Part shown: positions 58,587-64,000 of the stretch, in pieces | Layout of the letters: each line of letters opens with the position of its first letter | Position numbering within the stretch: position 1 is the stretch's first letter | From: Petrotoga olearia DSM 13574 | Lineage (GTDB): Bacteria > Thermotogota > Thermotogae > Petrotogales > Petrotogaceae | Assembly (NCBI RefSeq): GCF_002895525.1 | Contig: NZ_AZRL01000004.1 | Coordinates: 68,011 to 132,010 of the forward strand | Direction of reading: 5' to 3' | DNA length: 64,000 nt | Program-made: the position numbers and the translations under genes | The notes under the pieces: model-generated | The model's database searches: none | What the model was told of the DNA's origin: nothing | Seen by the model: only the letters and a program-made list of their open reading frames with translations

Positions 58587-60674
58587 TTACTCTAAGATCT
58601 TTTCGATGATTTTAGATTGATCAGGATATATATACTTTATTTGATTATAAATCTCCATTAATTTTTCTTGCGTATCTTTATCGATAGTAATGCTGTTCAA
58701 GTAACTTTCCAAATCGTAACCGTTTTGAATGAAAGAAAATGGATCTTGAAAGAAATCCATCAGATTCTCTTTTTTCCATTGTTCGATTTCTTTCATCACA
58801 TCAGGATAAAGATACTGAATTTCTCTCAAGGCTGAATTAATATTTTTTTCAAGTTCTTTAAATGGATAATCCAACTTCACAGAATTTAAATACCCCACAA
58901 CGTTCCCCCCTGTGGAAACGAAATCAATAGGACTTTCAAAAAATGAAATACTTTCTTGTATACTTTTTAAACTAAGGTAAACATAGACTTCTTCGCTTTG
59001 GCCATAATAAAGTAAAGAAGTGGCTATCTCTCTTGCCAAGGGGACAGCAGTGTAAGAAGATAAAAGATCTTCCCCTTTAACCATACTGGTTAACACCTCG
59101 CTACCTGTGTATCCAACAAACCAAGCTGATAAATCAGAAGTTCCCGTTTTACCATGTAAATCCAAATCTAAGACGTTTGCTCTTTGCCCTGTCCCTTCCA
59201 GCACGACTTTTCTCATCAAAGTATTCATTGCGGCATATGAATCATTGGATATATCCTCAATCTTTCTTTCAATATTTGGATGTCTTTTATATATTAAATT
59301 CCCTTTCTTATCGTAAACTTCAGTAATTATGTAAGGAGATGGAATAAGACCGTAATTTGGGAAAATTGAATAAGCTTTTGTAAACTCGTATGGACTTGTC
59401 TCCAGGGTTCCCAACGCCAAGGTTAAATCGTTCGGATATTTACCTTGAACACCTACAATATTAGATAGAAAATTTTTTATTGTTTCTATAGACCTTTGCG
59501 GAGATATATCAATATGAGAAGCGAGATAGATAGAAGGAATGTTTATAGAATCGACTAACGCTTCTTCTAAAGTGACCGTTCCTCTGTATGTTTTATCGAA
59601 GTTTTCTGGAGCCCAATCACCAAATTTCATAGGCTGATCTGGAAGTGTTGTATCTTTATCATAACCATTTTCCAAAGCTAAAAGATAATAAAACGGTTTA
59701 ATAGCAGAACCAACTTGTTGTTGGGAATAAAAAACATCGTATTCCCCACCCCAAAAGCTTAATATTTCACCTGTTTTGTTGTTGATCACAATTGCAGAGG
59801 TCGATGAATTCACTGTAACAGAATCAAATAAATTCTTATTAAAGGTGGTTTTTATAGTATACCCACCACCTTTTAAACCTATATTTTCTTCTTCAGCTTT
59901 GATTCTATAAATTAGATTTAAATATCTTTCATCGTAGGTTTGAGGATAGAAAACCATTTTATCTATTTTTCCTGTAAGGATATCTTTTCCTTCTATTATG
60001 AAATTATTAGGCAACGAATTTAAAACTATCATCCCTTGATTTTTAGCCCTTTCTGGGTATTTATAGGGATTGTAAACTTCTGGTCCGTTTATTATCCCTA
60101 TTAAAACAAGCATTTCTTCGTAACTTAAACTTTGTAAGTCTTTTCCGTAATATCTTTTTGCTGCAGCCCCAAATCCAGAAATATCGTTCCCTAAATAAAC
60201 ACTGTTGACATAAGCTTCCAAAATTTCTTCTTTAGTATAAGACCTCTCCAGAAAGAAAGAAAGCATAATATCCATTATTTTCCTCTTAATAGTTCTTTCA
60301 TTTGTAAGGTAAACAGTTTTAGCAAGCTGTTGAGTTAGTGTACTCCCACCTTGAACTATAGAAAAGTTCTTTATATTTGTTAATGCGGCTCTCGTCATCG
60401 CTTTAATATTGATTCCATTATGTTCATAGAATTCTCTATCTTCCGTCCACAAAAGGAAGTAAATTAATTCTGGAGGTATTTCGTCTAACTTAACATACTT
60501 ATATTTTGTAGATAGTATTTGTTCCCCATTATCGAATAGATACGTATTGTATCTAGGATCCACAAGAAAAATAGAAGTTGAATTGTTGTAATAATCGTAT
60601 ATATAGAAAAACAAAGCAAAAAAAATTGCCATTCCAGTAAAAAAACCTATAATGAAACTCTTTATAAAAAACAC
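58587..60674 (-). CDS. Class A penicillin-binding protein (PBP1-type)
   Basis: About 692-695 residues, bifunctional peptidoglycan polymerase. N-terminal anchor (about 5-28), GT51 domain (TEDREFYEHNGINIKAM; GGSTLTQQLAKTVYL) and transpeptidase domain with SxxK (VGSAIKPFYY), SxN (VDSINIPS) and KTG (LHGKTGTSDLS). A Lys/Asp-rich C-terminal region of about 150 residues is not recognised. GTG at 60674 overlaps its own GGAGG; ATA at 60665 lies 8 nt after it and may be the true start. Confidence 0.92.
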   Translation of the reverse strand: MFFIKSFIIGFFTGMAIFFALFFYIYDYYNNSTSIFLVDPRYNTYLFDNGEQILSTKYKYVKLDEIPPELIYFLLWTEDREFYEHNGINIKAMTRAALTNIKNFSIVQGGSTLTQQLAKTVYLTNERTIKRKIMDIMLSFFLERSYTKEEILEAYVNSVYLGNDISGFGAAAKRYYGKDLQSLSYEEMLVLIGIINGPEVYNPYKYPERAKNQGMIVLNSLPNNFIIEGKDILTGKIDKMVFYPQTYDERYLNLIYRIKAEEENIGLKGGGYTIKTTFNKNLFDSVTVNSSTSAIVINNKTGEILSFWGGEYDVFYSQQQVGSAIKPFYYLLALENGYDKDTTLPDQPMKFGDWAPENFDKTYRGTVTLEEALVDSINIPSIYLASHIDISPQRSIETIKNFLSNIVGVQGKYPNDLTLALGTLETSPYEFTKAYSIFPNYGLIPSPYIITEVYDKKGNLIYKRHPNIERKIEDISNDSYAAMNTLMRKVVLEGTGQRANVLDLDLHGKTGTSDLSAWFVGYTGSEVLTSMVKGEDLLSSYTAVPLAREIATSLLYYGQSEEVYVYLSLKSIQESISFFESPIDFVSTGGNVVGYLNSVKLDYPFKELEKNINSALREIQYLYPDVMKEIEQWKKENLMDFFQDPFSFIQNGYDLESYLNSITIDKDTQEKLMEIYNQIKYIYPDQSKIIEKILE

Positions 60675-60679
60675 CTCCG

Positions 60680-60860
60680 CTTGTTTGCTGTATTGTGCAA
60701 ACTATGTTTTTTTGCTGCTTTATGCAAAATAGTGTTTTATAATCCCTTAGAAACGATTTCCAGTTTCTCATTTGTGAAACAAATGATGTGTTCCTTTAGA
60801 AATGTTTTCCAAAATCTCTTTTGCTATGCAAACGATGTACCACGCAAATGATGTTACGCG
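60680..60860. repeat. Tandem imperfect repeats upstream of the PBP gene
   Basis: Two 26-nt units, TGCTGTATTGTGCAAACTAT and TGCTGCTTTATGCAAAATAG, with TTTGC/GCAAA hairpins (about 60683-60735), then two about 48-nt units starting CTTAGAAACGATTTCC and CTTTAGAAATGTTTTCC, each ending CAAAYGATG, and a short CGCAAATGATG. The first unit is shared with the metY-lspA gap. At 60865-60920 follow GTTTGAGGGGTTTACCCCTC and CGGGGTTACCCCTTAACG, with no gene. Confidence 0.65.
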
Positions 60861-60993
60861 AATTTGGGGAGTTTGAGGGGTTTACCCCTCAATGTCCGGG
60901 GTTACCCCTTAACGCCTGAGGATATCATACCATATTTTGATTTATATTTTTTGAAAATTTTAGTAATAAATTATATTATAAAAAATATTTCGC

Positions 60994-61022
60994 TTGTTTT
61001 TCCAAATAAAAAATGCTAAAAT
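60994..61022 (+). promoter_or_regulatory. Probable promoter of yebC
   Basis: TTGTTT (60994-60999), 17-nt spacer, TAAAAT (61017-61022). It would give an AT-rich leader of about 180 nt with no other visible structure. Confidence 0.45.
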
Positions 61023-61208
61023 AATGGTGAAAGAAATTATAAGTTTTAAAATTTCTCATAAAAGCAAAAAATAGTAATTAAATTGATAGAAAACAAAAAT
61101 GCTTATGTAATCCTTAAAAGTATAATAGTTTTTGTCAAAAATTTAATTGATTTAAGGAACCGCAATAAAAATAATTTTTATTCAATGTTTGTTAGGAGGT
61201 TGAATATT

Positions 61209-61964
61209 ATGTCAGGACATAATAAATGGGCAAATATTAAACACAGAAAAGGCGCACAAGATGCAAAAAGATCTCAAATGTTTACAAAACTCATTAGAGA
61301 GCTTACAATAGCTGCTAGAGAAGGCGGAGGAGATCCAGAAGCTAATCCACGGTTAAGAACAGCTATAGAAAACGCTAAAGCAGCTAACATGCCTAAAGAC
61401 AAGATCGAATCAGCTATAAAAAAAGGAACGGGTGAATTAGAGGGTGAAGAACTTACCGAAATTATGTACGAAGCGTACGGGCCAGGGGGAGTTGCTCTTC
61501 TAATTTCTGTTGTAACTGATAACAAGAACAGAACCGCTCAAGAAGTTCGCCATGTTCTGTCGAAATGGGGAGGGTCTTTGGCAGAATCAGGTTCTGTTTC
61601 GTGGAATTTTGAACGAAAAGGGCTGATAACGATCCCCAAAGAGGAAGTCGAAGATATCGACGAATTAATGTTACTCGCTGTTGAAGTCGGCGCAGAAGAT
61701 TTGGATGAAACCACCGATCCTTTGGAAATCATCACCGCTCCAGAAAATCTAACTCAAGTTAGGAATGGTCTAAAAGAAGCTGGTTATACTGTTTCTGAAA
61801 AGCTAACCTTTTTACCTAAAACAACCGTTAAGCTATCTGACGAAGACGCCGAAAAATTATTAAAATTGTTAAATGCCTTAGACGACATGGATGACGTTCA
61901 AGAAGTATTTGGAAATTACGAGATTGAAGATGAAGTAATGGAGAGACTAGCTGCAAATATGTAA
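61209..61964 (+). CDS. YebC/TACO1 family protein
   Basis: 251 residues from ATG 61209 ([20 protein letters not shown]), with TTAGGAGGT before it; the open frame to 61083 is leader. [18 protein letters not shown] and [20 protein letters not shown] are family motifs. YebC proteins act as transcriptional regulators or help ribosomes through proline-rich stretches; which applies here is unknown. Confidence 0.94.
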   Translation: MSGHNKWANIKHRKGAQDAKRSQMFTKLIRELTIAAREGGGDPEANPRLRTAIENAKAANMPKDKIESAIKKGTGELEGEELTEIMYEAYGPGGVALLISVVTDNKNRTAQEVRHVLSKWGGSLAESGSVSWNFERKGLITIPKEEVEDIDELMLLAVEVGAEDLDETTDPLEIITAPENLTQVRNGLKEAGYTVSEKLTFLPKTTVKLSDEDAEKLLKLLNALDDMDDVQEVFGNYEIEDEVMERLAANM

Positions 61965-61974
61965 GAGCCCACAG

Positions 61975-61998
61975 GTGGGGACGTAAGTCCCCATTTTA
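61975..61998 (+). terminator. Hairpin after yebC
   Basis: TGGGGAC and GTCCCCA pair around GTAA, followed by TTTTAAATT, a moderate intrinsic terminator. Confidence 0.6.
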
Positions 61999-62024
61999 AA
62001 TTATTAGGGAAAGGAAAATAGAAT

Positions 62025-62792
62025 ATGAAAAAATTTCCCTTTTTATTTATATTAATTGTGTCAATAATCTCCACCTTGAGTTTCCCCTCTAGTCCGTCAA
62101 AGGTGCTTTTTCTAAGTGATTTTACTGGAACTTTGAAAAACGAATTTATTTTTGATTTAAAATTTGAAGATATATACGAAACTAATTTCAATTTTGACTT
62201 TGAATCTTCAGAAAACGAAGTTCGATTATCGAATGTTGATAATATAATTAATTATTTCAAATTCGATCAAGCGGGCTTCGAATTTTCGTATAGAAATCCA
62301 GGAAATAGAAACGATCCATATTTTTTAATAGGAAATTTTAATAGTTTTAGCATGGTTTTAGACGATTATTTTGTCCTAACATTCAGTGATCTAGAATTTG
62401 GTATTATCTTTCAAGAATCACTTTTTAATATGTCCTTTTGGACTAAGGCGACAGATCTTTCTCAATCAAAAGTTGGTTTGACTATAGCAACTTCAAACAA
62501 ATTAGGCATATCTCTCGGATTTGAAGATATTATGAAATTTTATTTTCGAGCGGGAGATTTACTTTTTTCTTTAGATGATAATACACTTGACTCAGTTTAT
62601 ATTTTGAATAAAGATTTCTCATTAGTGTATAATGCAAGCACACAATCCCTTTTGATAGATTCTATTTACTTTGATAAAAATGAAGAAAATTTCTATTTTC
62701 GTATACCTGTTACCAAAAATTTATTTCTGACTTATTCAAATCTTGGAATAGGTATTTCTTTTTATATAGAACTCCTGCGTGAAAACAACTAA
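62025..62792 (+). CDS. Exported beta-rich protein of unknown function
   Basis: 255 residues. A signal peptide (MKKFPFLFILIVSIISTLSF) is followed by alternating aromatic/polar strands (FYFRAGDLLFSLDD; FYFRIPVTKNLFLTYSNLGI), ending near an aromatic strand ISFYIELL. The pattern suggests a small outer-membrane beta barrel or a toga-associated protein. AGGAAAATAG precedes the ATG. It lies 16 nt before cheR. No family recognised. Confidence 0.72.
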   Translation: MKKFPFLFILIVSIISTLSFPSSPSKVLFLSDFTGTLKNEFIFDLKFEDIYETNFNFDFESSENEVRLSNVDNIINYFKFDQAGFEFSYRNPGNRNDPYFLIGNFNSFSMVLDDYFVLTFSDLEFGIIFQESLFNMSFWTKATDLSQSKVGLTIATSNKLGISLGFEDIMKFYFRAGDLLFSLDDNTLDSVYILNKDFSLVYNASTQSLLIDSIYFDKNEENFYFRIPVTKNLFLTYSNLGIGISFYIELLRENN

Positions 62793-62808
62793 AAATGGAG
62801 GAACAAAG

Positions 62809-63612
62809 ATGTCAGAATTTTATTCTTCCCCTTTTGATGACGAAGATTACAAAGTATTTTTGAAAAAGTTGGTAACTCATTTCAATCTAGACCTCTCTGG
62901 GTACAAACAACACAGAGTAAGGCGTAGAACAGATATATTACTCAAAAAATACGGAATTAATTCGTATGGTGAATATCTAGATTTATTGTTGAAAAATAAA
63001 GATAAGTGGCATGAGTTTTTAGATAAACTCACCATTAACGTCACAGAATTTTTTAGAAACCCAGAGAAATGGGAATATTTAAAACAAGAAATAATCCCTG
63101 ATCTCATGAAAAATCAAAAGCCAACGTTAAAACTCTGGAGCGCAGGTTGTTCTACAGGAGAGGAACCGTACACACTTGCGATAATATTACATGAGTTAGG
63201 CATTATCAACAAATCAAAAATAATTGCTTCAGATTTTGATGAAGGAGCTTTGCAAAAAGCCAAACGCGGGATATATAATGAAAAAAGTTTAATAAACTTA
63301 AACGATGAATATATAAGAAAGTATTTCACAAAAATAGGAGAAGATAAATACCAAATAAAAGATTTCATCAAAAATAATGTTACTTTCAATAAAATGAACC
63401 TCCTATTTGACGATTTTGAAAAAAATTTTGACTTAATCATATGTAGAAATGTTGTCATATACTTTGACAACGATGCTAAAGATAAGCTATACAAAAAATT
63501 CTACGATGCCTTGAATCCTGGAGGAGTCCTGTTTGTTGGTTCCACAGAAAGAATTTTCAACTACAAGGGTTTTGGCTTTACTTCCATTGCTCCTTTTTTT
63601 TATAAAAAATGA
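62809..63612 (+). CDS. cheR: Chemotaxis protein methyltransferase CheR
   Basis: 267 residues. Methylates glutamates of chemoreceptors using SAM. N-terminal helical domain (GYKQHRVRRRTDILLKKYG), SAM site (LWSAGCSTGEEPYTLAI), LTINVTEFFRNP and DLIICRNVVIYFD are diagnostic. ATG 62809 follows TGGAGGA; the frame from 62779 overlaps the previous gene. No other chemotaxis gene is in the window. Confidence 0.95.
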   Translation: MSEFYSSPFDDEDYKVFLKKLVTHFNLDLSGYKQHRVRRRTDILLKKYGINSYGEYLDLLLKNKDKWHEFLDKLTINVTEFFRNPEKWEYLKQEIIPDLMKNQKPTLKLWSAGCSTGEEPYTLAIILHELGIINKSKIIASDFDEGALQKAKRGIYNEKSLINLNDEYIRKYFTKIGEDKYQIKDFIKNNVTFNKMNLLFDDFEKNFDLIICRNVVIYFDNDAKDKLYKKFYDALNPGGVLFVGSTERIFNYKGFGFTSIAPFFYKK

Positions 63613-63625
63613 TCTTGTAGATAGA

Positions 63626-63712
63626 GGGTGGGCTGCGGGGCGAAGCCATATTCCTTTATCCTTATGGGTGGACTGCGGGGCGAAGGGGCGCTGAAAGAAG
63701 CTTTAGGGATTT
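63626..63712 (+). repeat. Dispersed leader repeat, copy I (before mtnA)
   Basis: The fullest simple copy. Two GGGTGGRCTGCGGGGCGAAG blocks, 40 nt apart, flank CCTTTATCCTTAT, then GGGGCGCTGAAAGAAGC and TTTAGGGATTTTAAAATC. CGCT ends 49 nt before the mtnA ATG. Confidence 0.82.
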
Positions 63713-63740
63713 TAAAATCAAAATGTTTAGGAGGAAATAA

Positions 63741-64000
63741 ATGAAAAATATAAAAACTATGACAATGGAATGGACAGGAAACAGTCTAATCTTGATAGAT
63801 CAGAGGTATTTACCCCTCGAAGAAAAGTATGTAGAATGTAGAAATTATCTTGATGTTGCCAACTCAATAAAAGATATGGTAGTAAGAGGAGCTCCTGCTA
63901 TAGGAGCAAGTGCTGCGTTTGGCTTCGTTTTAGGGGCAAAAGAGTTTTCGCATCTTTCTGACAAGAATCTATTTTTAAACAAATTAGAAGAAGTAAAAAA
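63741..64000 (+). CDS. mtnA: Methylthioribose-1-phosphate isomerase, 3' end outside window
   Basis: First 86 codons of an eIF2B-like isomerase of the methionine salvage pathway. EWTGNSLILIDQRYLP and VVRGAPAIGASAAFGFVLG are the conserved N-terminal and sugar-binding motifs. AGGAGG precedes the ATG. It continues past the right edge. Confidence 0.92.
   Translation, partial: MKNIKTMTMEWTGNSLILIDQRYLPLEEKYVECRNYLDVANSIKDMVVRGAPAIGASAAFGFVLGAKEFSHLSDKNLFLNKLEEVK

Overview
The window looks like a chromosomal segment of a Petrotoga-like member of the Thermotogota. It is AT-rich. It carries one unbroken str-S10-spc-alpha ribosomal superoperon on the minus strand, a short DnaE-type polymerase, an F-type ATP synthase with a Na+-binding c-subunit signature, a RibU-like riboflavin importer, and promoters of the form TTGAAA-N17-TATAAT. 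The genus is inferred from gene content and protein character, not from a database match.

Layout. 1-14.6 kb is mixed metabolism: the end of a short-chain dehydrogenase, acetate kinase, a methionine pair (metY-metA), an lspA-rluD-dnaE-glycosyltransferase-flippase run, a divergent GlpX homologue, an M18 aminopeptidase and two unknown proteins. 14.6-21.6 kb is the minus-strand ATP synthase operon with a strong upstream promoter. 21.8-25.5 kb encodes surface proteins: a lipoprotein, a subtilisin-like lipoprotein protease interrupted by UGA in its signal peptide, and a PrcB-domain protein, resembling the spirochaete dentilisin complex. 25.8-28.9 kb runs on the plus strand: an MTA/SAH deaminase-like enzyme, an exported protein, a radical SAM protein and the RNase P RNA. 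28.9-50.8 kb is the superoperon from rplQ back to rpsL. 51-58.5 kb is a second information-processing operon (rplU-prp-rpmA-ribU-rplM-rpsI-dnaG-rpoD-UvrD-like). 58.6-64 kb holds a class A penicillin-binding protein, YebC, an exported beta-rich protein, CheR and the start of mtnA.

The most unusual feature is an IscB-type RNA-guided nuclease with its structured omega RNA, inserted between rpsJ and rplC in the same direction as the ribosomal genes. It must be co-transcribed with an essential operon. Its 3' hairpin and a poor ribosome-binding site lie directly in front of rplC. No TnpA transposase is present in the window.

Several other layers of structure are not explained by the genes. A dispersed GC-rich repeat occurs at nine sites, eight of them about 40-66 nt before a start codon and in the sense direction of that gene. 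A small palindromic repeat sits in frame inside both iscB and the UvrD-like helicase gene. The leaders of rpoA and rpsL each have a strong Shine-Dalgarno separated from the start codon by a hairpin. Two genes (atpC and the penicillin-binding protein) are best explained by AUA start codons.
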